DNA of 35,519 nucleotides from JBPCNH01 sp051001455 (GTDB taxonomy: Bacteria; Actinomycetota; CADDZG01; WHSQ01), in the NCBI GenBank assembly GCA_051001455.1, contig JBPCNH010000034.1, forward strand, positions 1-35,519, in the 5' to 3' direction. The translations under genes and the position numbers were made by a program. Positions 7,015 through 15,210 of the stretch are shown here, in pieces; the stretch's first letter is position 1, and each line of letters starts with the position of its first letter. The notes below the pieces were generated by a model that had not been told where the DNA came from, searched no databases, and was given only the letters and a program-made list of their open reading frames with translations.

Positions 7015-9134
7015 ACGATCTCGAGAGGCTCATCAAGGAATCGCTCGAGGGAGCCGGGCACTCGTACTCCCCGTCCGACGAGCACTCCGCGCGGGCTCGA
7101 TTTATCCAACGCAGGAAGCGACGGCGCGCCTACTGGTTCACGGGAACGGCAGCAGCAACTGCGATGGCGGTCGCCGTTGCTCTGTTCGTCGTGCCCGGGC
7201 GCGTCACCGAAGAAGCCCCGATACAGGTCGCGGCGCGCCCGTTAGCGGTGGTCGAGACCATCGAGGTCGGCGGCGCGCCGGCGTCCATCGTGAGTGACGG
7301 GACCGCGGTGTGGGTGAGCAACACGGCCGGTAGCGGCGTGGTGCGCATCGACCCCGAGACCAACGAGTTCGAGAACGTCCTCGCCCGCGAAGGCCAAACC
7401 CCTGACGAACTTGCCGTGACGACCTCCGAACTATGGGGAGACGACCTATGGGTTACGACGGAAGAAGGTGTGGTTACTCGGCTCGACAGTAGTACGGGAG
7501 AGATCTTGGGGGACGCCACCGTTATTTCTTCCGGTCAGGACGCAGGGCCGGTATTCCTGGATGCAGTTGCGGGAAAGGGCGTCCTGTGGGCGGTGGAGCC
7601 GCGCGCCGATGGGATCTTGCGCTTCCGCGGCTCGGGCAAGCTCGACGTGGAAGAGGCTCGACTGGCGGAGGGGTTGACCGACATCGCCAGTGACGGTGAT
7701 CGCCTTTGGGGTCTGGCCGAGGATGGTGGTGTTCATCGGTTCACCTATGGAGCTTTCGAAATCGATGCCTCTGATCTGGTGAAGGTGGGGGAGGCAGATG
7801 CCGGGCGCAACGCCGATCTCGCCGCGGGGCTCGGTTATGTCTGGGTCTCCAGTGGTGATGATTCCGACCTGCGGATCTTCCGTATCGATCCGGCTGAGGA
7901 GGAGGTGCTCGAGATTCCGCTCGAAGGCGGCCGTTACGCCGACCTCACCGTGGCCGACGGCCGCTTGTGGGTGCTGGCCGGCGGGGGGGATGAGTCCTTG
8001 CTCTACCGGGTCACAGCCGACGGCGCGATCGAAGGCGAGCCACTGCGGCTTCCGGGCACCACCAATGACATCGCCGTCGGGGCGGGCTCGGCCTGGGTCG
8101 CCGACACCGAGGCCGGAACGGTGCTGCGTATCAGCGAAGCCTCCGAGGAGGAGGGCCCAGAGCCCGTGCCCACCGAGCCCGCCGACGGTGCTCAGTCCTC
8201 GGCGCAGCCGTTCTTCGCCTACTCGGCGAACGGCGACATCTATGTCGAGCTGACCGACGGCACTAACAGGCAGATCACCATGTCTCCGGACGAGGAACTG
8301 AACCCCACGTTCTTGCTCGATGATTCGCTGGTATTCGAACGTCACGACTACGAAACGGACTGGTGGGGCCTCGTACGGCACGATCCCGCCACCGGTGAAG
8401 AGAGCTCGGTTCCACTCCCCGACGGGTGGGAAGGGGGCGCTCATCCTGCGGTGTCGATGGCGGGGGATCTCGCCGTCGCGCTGACGAGGGGTGAAGTGGA
8501 CACCATCTTGGTGTGGCCCGGGTATTTCACCGAGCAGCGAGCGGACGGAGCGCTCGAGGTTCCACTCCCTGAGGGCCTGTCCGACCCGCGGGGCCTCATC
8601 TTCAGCGACGACGCGAAGGTCCTCTACTACCAAGCCATCGGAGAAGGTTGGGTAACGGTGCAGCTTCCGTGGCAGGAAGGCGATCCGCCCACGCCGTTCG
8701 TGCTTAACGGCGTCAATGACCAGCCGCCCGGCACCACCTACGTGCAGCCCGAGGACCCCAACGAGCAGGGATTCACCGTTCTGGACGTGTGTTGTCGCGA
8801 GACCGAGGGTGACCCCTACTCGCAGTTCCGCATCGCCGAGATCGCATTCACCGAAGGGGGCGCGACGCACCAGAGCGTGAGTGGGCCCGTCGCTCTGGAC
8901 GACGCCGATCCGGGCAAGCTCAGCATGATCTCGCTGCACGGCGCCGTGCTGAACGTGGAGGGCGAGTGGGACCTGTTCGTCGAAGACGGAGGTTCGTGGC
9001 TCGTTACGGATGGGACGCGGGTGTGGTTGCTCAACCGGGACGGGGGCGGTCAGATGATGCCGGAGACCCTGGCAGCAGGAGAGCTGAGCGGCTTCTCCGT
9101 GAACCCCGTCCTTGAAGTAGTCGAGGACTCCTAG
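7011..9134 (+). CDS. Membrane-anchored beta-propeller protein, putative anti-sigma factor
   Basis: A 707-residue protein: a cytoplasmic N-terminus (1-36, charged), one transmembrane helix (about 41-62), then a large outside part. Residues ~80-390 form YncE/streptogramin-lyase-like propeller blades with repeated phrases such as SDGTAVWVSNTAGSGVVRID, GYVWVSSGDDSDLRIFRID and GSAWVADTEAGTVLRIS. After a Pro/Glu-rich linker (VPTEPADG), residues ~400-700 look like a second TolB/WD40-type propeller. It overlaps the sigma gene by four bases. By position and topology it probably senses an outside signal and controls the sigma factor, but no zinc-binding HxxxCxxC anti-sigma motif is visible in the short N-terminus. 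Confidence 0.8.
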   Translation: MNDLERLIKESLEGAGHSYSPSDEHSARARFIQRRKRRRAYWFTGTAAATAMAVAVALFVVPGRVTEEAPIQVAARPLAVVETIEVGGAPASIVSDGTAVWVSNTAGSGVVRIDPETNEFENVLAREGQTPDELAVTTSELWGDDLWVTTEEGVVTRLDSSTGEILGDATVISSGQDAGPVFLDAVAGKGVLWAVEPRADGILRFRGSGKLDVEEARLAEGLTDIASDGDRLWGLAEDGGVHRFTYGAFEIDASDLVKVGEADAGRNADLAAGLGYVWVSSGDDSDLRIFRIDPAEEEVLEIPLEGGRYADLTVADGRLWVLAGGGDESLLYRVTADGAIEGEPLRLPGTTNDIAVGAGSAWVADTEAGTVLRISEASEEEGPEPVPTEPADGAQSSAQPFFAYSANGDIYVELTDGTNRQITMSPDEELNPTFLLDDSLVFERHDYETDWWGLVRHDPATGEESSVPLPDGWEGGAHPAVSMAGDLAVALTRGEVDTILVWPGYFTEQRADGALEVPLPEGLSDPRGLIFSDDAKVLYYQAIGEGWVTVQLPWQEGDPPTPFVLNGVNDQPPGTTYVQPEDPNEQGFTVLDVCCRETEGDPYSQFRIAEIAFTEGGATHQSVSGPVALDDADPGKLSMISLHGAVLNVEGEWDLFVEDGGSWLVTDGTRVWLLNRDGGGQMMPETLAAGELSGFSVNPVLEVVEDS

Positions 9135-9230
9135 AAAGCGACCTCCCAACGAGCGCGGGGCTACCCAATGGACGGCTGAGGCACTTCCGTCGATGATGGT
9201 GGTGTCGGCACCGTTGATGGGAGGACTCAC

Positions 9231-9443
9231 ATGGGCGAAAGCGTCTACAAGGTCATCGAGTTGGTCGGAACCAGCAGCGAGTCTTGGGAGAAGGCCGCGG
9301 CAGCTGCGGTAAACCGAGCGGGCGAGTCACTGCGCGATCTGCGGGTGGCCGAGGTATCGGAGATGGATATGGCCCTCACCGATGGGAAGGTCTCTGCCTA
9401 CCGCTGCAAGGTCAAGGTGTCCTTCAAGTACGAGGGCAAGTAG
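9231..9443 (+). CDS. Dodecin, flavin-binding storage protein
   Basis: A 70-residue protein of normal dodecin length. It shows VYKVIELVGTSSESWEKAAA with the Trp that stacks on the flavin isoalloxazine ring, then the helix AAVNRAGESLRDLRVAEV and C-terminal strands ending VKVSFKYEGK. Dodecins form hollow dodecamers that bind and buffer riboflavin, FMN or related flavins. The start is ATG with GGGAGGA upstream. The gene is single and convergent with the PH-domain gene; only five bases separate the two stop codons. Confidence 0.92.
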   Translation: MGESVYKVIELVGTSSESWEKAAAAAVNRAGESLRDLRVAEVSEMDMALTDGKVSAYRCKVKVSFKYEGK

Positions 9444-9448
9444 CTCCC

Positions 9449-10081
9449 TTACAGGCGCTTCAATAGCTCTTGTTTCTTCGTCTCGAACTCTTCCTCTGTG
9501 ATCGTGCCGCTTTCTCGCAGGCGGCCTAGAGCTTCGAGCTGATCCATGACGGTCTCTTCGCGTTGGCCGCCGCTCATCATGCGGTTGTTGTTGCTCTCGG
9601 TCTCTTTGTAGATCATCAGTTGCACCTGCTCGGGCTTGCGCACGTTCGTGATGCGGCTCTGCCCGCGCTCGCCGGCCGACTCGATCATCAGGTCCCCGGA
9701 GCCGAGGAAGCGCTCGATCGCGGTTTGGGTGAAGGCGACGTCGTTTATGCGTTCGAGAGGCATCTCACGGGAGTGCTTGCCGATCACTCCCGATCGGGTG
9801 ATCAGCCGGTCGCTGGTCAGGACGAAGTGGGTCGTCGCCCAACGGGCCATCGGGAAGATCCCGAAGTAGAGGATCAGGGCCAGGCAGAGGACGGCCACGC
9901 CCTTCTGGACGTTGGTCTGGGCGGAGCCGTCGAACTGGCTGCCGGCCATCCGGTGGCCCAGGATCCACAGCGTCGCGAACACCACGATCCAGAGGATGGG
10001 CGGCACCAGGGAGAGCCAGTGGGGGCGGATGTCGAAGACCAGCTTCTCGTGGTCGGCCAACAGCTTCTTCGGGAATGCCAT
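9449..10081 (-). CDS. Membrane protein with bacterial PH domain and SHOCT domain
   Basis: A 210-residue protein with two transmembrane helices (about residues 24-44 and 62-82). A YdbS-like bacterial PH domain follows (about 83-160: ATTHFVLTSDRLITRSGVIG, MPLERINDVAFTQTAIERFL), then a short Asn-rich linker and a C-terminal SHOCT domain (LEALGRLRESGTITEEEFET, KKQELLKRL). SHOCT is a short C-terminal oligomerisation domain. Such proteins are common in actinobacteria and have no firm biochemical role. The ATG has a GGGAATGCC-type context and no strong ribosome binding site. It is divergent from gatC. Confidence 0.85.
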   Translation of the reverse strand: MAFPKKLLADHEKLVFDIRPHWLSLVPPILWIVVFATLWILGHRMAGSQFDGSAQTNVQKGVAVLCLALILYFGIFPMARWATTHFVLTSDRLITRSGVIGKHSREMPLERINDVAFTQTAIERFLGSGDLMIESAGERGQSRITNVRKPEQVQLMIYKETESNNNRMMSGGQREETVMDQLEALGRLRESGTITEEEFETKKQELLKRL

Positions 10082-10177
10082 CCGGGAACCGTAGCAACCG
10101 CGGGCCGGTTACGCGCAGTGTGGCCGATCGGCGTCCAGGCTCGGGGCACTGAGCCGGATCGCCCTAGGACGCACCGT

Positions 10178-10183
10178 TAGGAT
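10178..10183 (+). promoter_or_regulatory. -10 box for leaderless gatC
   Basis: TAGGAT lies eight bases before the gatC ATG, so transcription would begin at or next to the start codon. No Shine-Dalgarno sequence precedes gatC. The same TANNNT geometry is seen before padR, serA, the PIG-L gene, typA, gltX, the second lepB, rnhB and yraN. Confidence 0.5.
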
Positions 10184-10191
10184 GCCGCCTT

Positions 10192-10488
10192 ATGACTATC
10201 GACAGAGCCGCGGTTGACCACGTGGCACGCCTGGCCCGCTTAGATCTGTCCGAGGACGAGCGCGAGCGGATGCGCGGTGAGTTGTCCGCGATCCTCGACC
10301 ACGCCGACAAGATCCAGGAGCTCGACCTCGATGGGGTCGAACCGACTTCGCACGCGCTACCGCTGCGTAACGCGATGCGGGAGGACGAGGTTCGCCCGTC
10401 ACTATCCCAGGATGACGCCCTCGCCAACGCTCCTCGGTCCGAGGACGGCCGCTTCTTGGTTCCCCAGATCGTCGAGGATGCCGGATGA
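10192..10488 (+). CDS. gatC: Glu-tRNA(Gln)/Asp-tRNA(Asn) amidotransferase subunit C
   Basis: A 98-residue GatC. Family features are the N-terminal VDHVARLARLDLSEDERERM, the middle DKIQELDLDGVEPTSHALPL and the tail LRNAMREDEVRPSLSQDDAL ending in the DGRFLVPQIVE motif. GatC wraps around the GatA-GatB interface and stabilises the heterotrimer that amidates misacylated Glu-tRNA(Gln). It is first in a gatC-gatA-gatB operon and overlaps gatA by four bases (ATGA). The start follows the leaderless pattern with TAGGAT at 10178. Confidence 0.95.
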   Translation: MTIDRAAVDHVARLARLDLSEDERERMRGELSAILDHADKIQELDLDGVEPTSHALPLRNAMREDEVRPSLSQDDALANAPRSEDGRFLVPQIVEDAG

Positions 10489-11957
10489 GTGAGCTTGTCT
10501 GGAAGTCGGCCTCAGAACTCGCTCGCGGGCTGGCCGCGGGGGAGTTCTCCTCCGCCGAGGTCGTAGAGGCGCTCATCGAGCGAACCGCCGAGGTCGATCC
10601 CAAGCTCAACGCCTACCTCACCCGCACCGACGAGATCGCTCTCGAACAGGCGCGGGCGGCTGATGACCGGCGCGCCGCCGGGAAGGCGCTGTCGCGCTTC
10701 GACGGCGTGCCGCTCGCGTACAAAGACATCTTCTGTACCAAGGGGACCCGCACCACCATGGGTTCCAAGATCCTCGACAACTTCGTGCCGCCGTACTCGG
10801 CCACCGTCGTCGAACGCTGCTCGGGAGCGGGTCTCCCGATGCTCGGCAAACTCAATATGGACGAGTTCGCGATGGGCTCGTCCACCGAGAACTCGGCTTA
10901 TGGGCCGTCTCGCAACCCGTGGGACACCGACAAGGTCCCCGGCGGCTCCAGCGGGGGTTCGACCGCCATCGTTGCTGCCGGTGGCGCGCCGTGGGCATGG
11001 GGGACCGAGACCGGAGGCTCTGTGAGGCAGCCGGCCTCGCTGTGCGGCCTTGTCGGTGTTAAGCCCACCTACGGCCTCGTCTCTCGCTTCGGGATGATCG
11101 CCTTCGCGTCGAGCCTGGACCAGGCGGGTCCTATCGCACGGACCGTTGAGGACTCTGCAGCTTTATTGCAGATGGCGGCGGGACATGACGGGATGGACGC
11201 GACCTCTATCCCGAAAGAAGTGCCCGACTATCTCGACGGGATCGATGGCGGTATCGAAGGGATGCGGATCGGCGTCATCAAGGAGTTTGGCGGCGAAGGT
11301 AATCAGCCCGGGGTCGGTCAACGGATCGATGAGGCTTACGCGCGACTGGAATCGCTCGGTGCCAAGCTCGAAGAGGTGTCCATGCCGTCGTTCGATTACG
11401 GCATCCCCGCGTATTACCTGATCGCGCCGGCGGAGGCATCGAGCAACCTCGCGCGCTATGACGGGGTGCGATACGGCCTGCGCGCCGAGGGGAGCGACAT
11501 CGTGAAGATGATGTCTCGTACCCGTGACGAAGGCTTCGGAGCCGAGGTCAAGCGCCGGATCATGCTGGGGACCTACGCCTTGTCTTCGGGTTATTACGAC
11601 GCCTATTACGGCAAGGCGCAGAAGACCCGCACCTTGATCATCCGGGACTTCGAGCGCGCCTACGAGAGCGTGGATCTGATCGTTTGCCCCACTTCGCCGA
11701 CGACCGCCTTCGATATAGGGGAGCGGGCAGACGATCCCATCGCGATGTACCTCTCGGACATCTACACGGTTCCTGCGAACCTGGCCGGGAACGCGGCGAT
11801 CTCGATTCCCTGCGGTTTGTCTCCCGATGACGGTTTGCCGGTCGGTCTCCAGATCATCGCCAAGTCGCTCGACGAGAAGACGATGTTCCGCGCCGCTCAT
11901 GCGTTCGAGCAGGACCTCGGGTTCGCGAGCGACCCTGCGATGAGGCCGTCGTTATGA
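10485..11957 (+). CDS. gatA: Glu-tRNA(Gln) amidotransferase subunit A
   Basis: A 490-residue amidase-signature enzyme that hydrolyses glutamine and supplies ammonia for tRNA amidation. The Ser-cisSer-Lys triad is complete: Lys80 (PLAYKDIF), Ser155 (GGSSGGST) and Ser179 (TETGGSVRQPAS). The length is normal for GatA. It overlaps gatC and gatB by ATGA at both ends, indicating tight co-translation of the three subunits. Confidence 0.97.
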   Translation: MSELVWKSASELARGLAAGEFSSAEVVEALIERTAEVDPKLNAYLTRTDEIALEQARAADDRRAAGKALSRFDGVPLAYKDIFCTKGTRTTMGSKILDNFVPPYSATVVERCSGAGLPMLGKLNMDEFAMGSSTENSAYGPSRNPWDTDKVPGGSSGGSTAIVAAGGAPWAWGTETGGSVRQPASLCGLVGVKPTYGLVSRFGMIAFASSLDQAGPIARTVEDSAALLQMAAGHDGMDATSIPKEVPDYLDGIDGGIEGMRIGVIKEFGGEGNQPGVGQRIDEAYARLESLGAKLEEVSMPSFDYGIPAYYLIAPAEASSNLARYDGVRYGLRAEGSDIVKMMSRTRDEGFGAEVKRRIMLGTYALSSGYYDAYYGKAQKTRTLIIRDFERAYESVDLIVCPTSPTTAFDIGERADDPIAMYLSDIYTVPANLAGNAAISIPCGLSPDDGLPVGLQIIAKSLDEKTMFRAAHAFEQDLGFASDPAMRPSL

Positions 11958-13408
11958 CCGATAAGTACCAGACGACGGTAGGTCTCGAGATACACGTCGA
12001 GCTCTCGACCGCTTCGAAGATGTTCTGTGGTTGCGCCGTCGACTTCGGGGGCGATCCCAACATCCGCACCTGTCCGGTGTGTCTCGGGATGCCGGGCTCG
12101 CTTCCTGTGCCCAACAAGAAGGCCGTCGAGTACACGATGAAGATCGCGGCAGCGCTCAACTGCCACATCGCTGCATATTCGTTGTTCCACCGGAAGAACT
12201 ACTTCTATCCGGATATGCCGAAGAACTACCAGATCTCTCAGTACGACAATCCGATAGGGCAGCAGGGATCCGTGGAGATCTCCGGGGATTTCGGTACCAC
12301 CAAGGTGGGGATCAATCGCGTCCATCTCGAAGAGGACACCGGCAAGTCGCTCCACGTGGGTGGGTCGGGCCGGATCGCGGACTCCGAGTACTCGCTGGAA
12401 GACTTCAACCGGGCGGGAACGCCGCTCGTCGAGATCGTGAGCGAACCTGACATCACTTCTGCGGAGGAAGCCCGTGCTTTCGTGACCGAACTGCGGGCGA
12501 TCCTCGAATCACTAGATGTGTCCGACGTCCGCATGGAAGAAGGCTCCCTGCGTGTAGACGCCAACGTCTCCGTGGCGTTGATCGGTGCAGAGGAGTTCGG
12601 AGCCAAGGTCGAGGTCAAGAACATGAACTCGATCCGGTCGGTCGGCCGTGCGCTCGAGCACGAGGAACGGCGGCAGCAGGCGGCTCTCGACGCGGGGGAG
12701 ACCCTTCTCCAGGAGACCAGGCACTTCGACGAGAAGAGCGGGACCACGTCGTCGCTGCGCACCAAGGAGTTCGCCTTCGACTATCGCTACTTCCCAGAGC
12801 CGGACATGGTGCCGTTCGAGCCTTCGGAGGAGTGGGTGAAAGAGGTGACCGGGTCTCTTCCCGAGCTGCCGGCGGCGCGGCGCGAGCGCTTCACCACCGA
12901 GTTCGGCTTGGGACCCAAAGACGTAGAGATATTGACTGCCACCCGTGCGACCTCCGATTGGTTCGAGGCGGCTGCCAAGGCTTACGGCGGCGACGCCAAG
13001 AAGGTCGTTAACTGGATCATCGCCGACCTTTACGGGCTCCTCAACGAGGCCGGTATCGAATTGCAGGACTCCAAGATCGCCCCCGATCAGCTTGCAGGCC
13101 TGGTGAAGCTCGTTGACGATGGAGCGATCTCAGGCAAGCAGGCGAAAGTGGTCCTGGCCGGCATGTTCGAGACCGGCGAGGACGCCGACAAGGTGGCCGC
13201 CGACCGGGGACTGAAGCAGGTCTCCGACGCTGGCGCGATCGAAGCGATAGTCGATGAGGTCATCGCCGAGAACGACGACGCCGCAGGCAAGGTGCGCGAG
13301 GGGAACCTGGGCACCATCGGGTTCTTGGTCGGCCAGGTCATGAAGAAGAGCAAGGGCCAGGCGAACCCGGGCATCGTCAACGACCTCCTCAAGTCCAAAC
13401 TGACTTAA
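11954..13408 (+). CDS. gatB: Glu-tRNA(Gln) amidotransferase subunit B
   Basis: A 484-residue GatB, the subunit that binds misacylated tRNA and activates the glutamyl (or aspartyl) group with ATP. Visible features are the N-terminal TVGLEIHVELSTASKMFC, the zinc-site region CPVCLGMPGSLPV, the family signature DFNRAGTPLVEIVSEPD, and a C-terminal YqeY-like helical tail (about residues 330-484) that contacts the tRNA elbow. Together with gltX and tRNA-Gln in the same window this supports the indirect Gln-tRNA pathway. Confidence 0.97.
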   Translation: MTDKYQTTVGLEIHVELSTASKMFCGCAVDFGGDPNIRTCPVCLGMPGSLPVPNKKAVEYTMKIAAALNCHIAAYSLFHRKNYFYPDMPKNYQISQYDNPIGQQGSVEISGDFGTTKVGINRVHLEEDTGKSLHVGGSGRIADSEYSLEDFNRAGTPLVEIVSEPDITSAEEARAFVTELRAILESLDVSDVRMEEGSLRVDANVSVALIGAEEFGAKVEVKNMNSIRSVGRALEHEERRQQAALDAGETLLQETRHFDEKSGTTSSLRTKEFAFDYRYFPEPDMVPFEPSEEWVKEVTGSLPELPAARRERFTTEFGLGPKDVEILTATRATSDWFEAAAKAYGGDAKKVVNWIIADLYGLLNEAGIELQDSKIAPDQLAGLVKLVDDGAISGKQAKVVLAGMFETGEDADKVAADRGLKQVSDAGAIEAIVDEVIAENDDAAGKVREGNLGTIGFLVGQVMKKSKGQANPGIVNDLLKSKLT

Positions 13409-13412
13409 GCGG

Positions 13413-13880
13413 GTGGCTCAGCGGTGGGTCGTTCCGATCGAGATGTGGCGGACCCTTCCGGGACCGCCCGAGGTCGTATGGGAGCTCATCACCGATTGGG
13501 AGCACCAGGACGATTGGATGCTCGAAGCTCGCGATTTCGTGATCACCTCCTCTCACAGGGAGGGCCTGGGTGTAGAGGGGCAGGCAACGGTATCTATCGG
13601 CGGCATCACGACGCGCGACACGGTCCGGGTCACCGGTTGGGAGGTGAACCGCAAGCTCGCCATAGAGCACATCGGTTGGGTCTCCGGCCGGGCCGAGATG
13701 CTCCTTGCCCCACTCGCCGACGGCACCACCCACCTCTACTGGCGAGAGGAGCTCCGCCCTCCCTGGGGCGTGCTGGGGTTGGTCGGACTGACGCTCTTCA
13801 AGCCGTTGATGCGGCGGATCTTCGAGCGAGATCTCCGCGTTCTCGCCGGGCTCGTCCGGGCAGCGCAGCCGGGCGGATAA
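13413..13880 (+). CDS. SRPBCC (START-like) superfamily protein
   Basis: A 155-residue helix-grip protein of the polyketide cyclase/dehydrase (SRPBCC) type. Features are an opening strand and helix with PPEVVWELITDWEHQDDWM, central strands (GQATVSIGGITTRDTVRVTG, RKLAIEHIGWVSGRAEMLL) and the C-terminal helix LTLFKPLMRRIFERDLRVLA. The family binds hydrophobic ligands in a deep cavity, and the ligand here is unknown. It starts with GTG four bases after the gatB stop, so it is probably read through from the gatCAB operon, though no functional link is known. Confidence 0.8.
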   Translation: MAQRWVVPIEMWRTLPGPPEVVWELITDWEHQDDWMLEARDFVITSSHREGLGVEGQATVSIGGITTRDTVRVTGWEVNRKLAIEHIGWVSGRAEMLLAPLADGTTHLYWREELRPPWGVLGLVGLTLFKPLMRRIFERDLRVLAGLVRAAQPGG

Positions 13881-13965
13881 CCCACTGGGGGGGCGGGCAG
13901 GAGTCGCCGGCGCGGGGGAGAACCTTTCGGGCAACGAACAACATCATCCGAGAGGGGTCACATCC

Positions 13966-15186
13966 ATGAAGTATCGAGTGCTTGCAGGTACGGCGGCGGT
14001 AGCGCTGGCTCTGTCGATGGTGGCCGCGCCTGCGCCAGCCCGCGAGGCAGCTCCGGAGGCGGACAAGAGCGACAACGTGAAGCTGGTCGCTCAGTTCCCG
14101 TATCAGAACGAGAGCGGGGACTTCTTCTCGGGTGGCACCGACATCGATTTCCAGGGCAAGTTCGTCTATGCCATGCAGCAGGGCAACGAGGGTGGCGTGC
14201 ATGTCATCAAACACAGCAAGGGCGGGAAGCCGAAGAAGCTCGCTTTCATCCCTTGCCCCGGCGGCCAGAACGACGTCGCGGTGGTGAAGCCGGGCCTCAT
14301 CGCCATCGGCTACCACTCCAGCCAGTGCGCCGGGTCACCCGGTGGCGGAGTGCGCTTGATCGACGTGAAGAACCCCAAGAAGCCGAAGCACCTCGGCGCC
14401 GTGAACGATCTGCCGGGCGGCACCCACACGCTCACCACCTATCCCGGCAAAGACATCGTCTACGCGTCCCCCGGCGGTCTTCCTACTAACGGGGGAGCGA
14501 CCCAGCAGATCCTCGACGTCTCGGATCCGAAGAATCCTGAGGTGGCTGCCACGTTCCAGCCCAACCGGTCCGGTTGCCATGACGTCTCCTTCTATGTGAC
14601 GAAAGACGTCCAACTGGCCGCCTGCGCAGGCGAAGGCGAGACCCAGCTGTGGGACGTCGCGGACCCTCTTGCACCGGTGGTCGTCGGGCGCATCGTGCAG
14701 CCTTTCAACCAGTTCAACCACTCGGTGGCGTTCACTCACGACGGTCAGTACATGGTGCTCGGTGAGGAAGCCATCGTTGCCAACGACTGTGTCGGGGGGC
14801 CGACCGGTGCGCTGTTCATCTACGACATCAGTGATCCGTCGCTTCCGATCCCTGCTGGTTACTACGGCATCGACCGCAGCCCGCAGTACCCGGTCGGTTC
14901 GTCGAACGTGGACCGCAACACGTGGTGCAGCTCGCACCTCTTCAACTTCGTTCCCGGGACGTACAAGCTCGTCACCTCTTGGTACGCCTCGGGTATGAAC
15001 GTGGTCGACTTCGCCGATCCCTCGAATCCCGTCGAGATCGCCCACTACATGGGTACCGGCGACGACATCAGCAACTACTGGTCGGCCTACTGGTACGACG
15101 GAAAGATCTACGCGAACGACCGTGTCAAGGGTCTCGATGTGTTCCAAGTCAAAGGTCTCAAAGAAGAAAAGCACGCCCACCATTAG
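13966..15186 (+). CDS. Secreted LVIVD-repeat beta-propeller protein 1
   Basis: A 406-residue protein with a Sec signal peptide (cleavage after the APA near residue 25). It is built of LVIVD-type propeller blades: GVRLIDVKNPKKPKHLGAV, QQILDVSDPKNPEVAATF, TQLWDVADPLAPVVVGRI, ALFIYDISDPSLPIPAGYYG and MNVVDFADPSNPVEIAHYM. Six cysteines (IPCPGG, SQCAG, GCHDVS, AACAGEG, NDCVGG, TWCSSH) and His residues (GTHTL, GCHD, FNHSVAFTHDG, SSHLF) are matched in the next gene, so they are probably structural or metal-binding. LVIVD repeats occur in surface-associated proteins and no enzyme activity is established. The ribosome binding site is GAGAGGGG and the tail is HAHH. The next gene, a paralogue, begins 24 bp later. 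Confidence 0.85.
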   Translation: MKYRVLAGTAAVALALSMVAAPAPAREAAPEADKSDNVKLVAQFPYQNESGDFFSGGTDIDFQGKFVYAMQQGNEGGVHVIKHSKGGKPKKLAFIPCPGGQNDVAVVKPGLIAIGYHSSQCAGSPGGGVRLIDVKNPKKPKHLGAVNDLPGGTHTLTTYPGKDIVYASPGGLPTNGGATQQILDVSDPKNPEVAATFQPNRSGCHDVSFYVTKDVQLAACAGEGETQLWDVADPLAPVVVGRIVQPFNQFNHSVAFTHDGQYMVLGEEAIVANDCVGGPTGALFIYDISDPSLPIPAGYYGIDRSPQYPVGSSNVDRNTWCSSHLFNFVPGTYKLVTSWYASGMNVVDFADPSNPVEIAHYMGTGDDISNYWSAYWYDGKIYANDRVKGLDVFQVKGLKEEKHAHH

Positions 15187-15210
15187 CCGTTCAAGATAGG
15201 AGATAACGAG

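Noticed and set aside
7446..9230. 594-codon open frame on the minus strand
   Set aside because: It lies wholly opposite the beta-propeller gene, has no recognisable domain, and is a mirror of its codon use.
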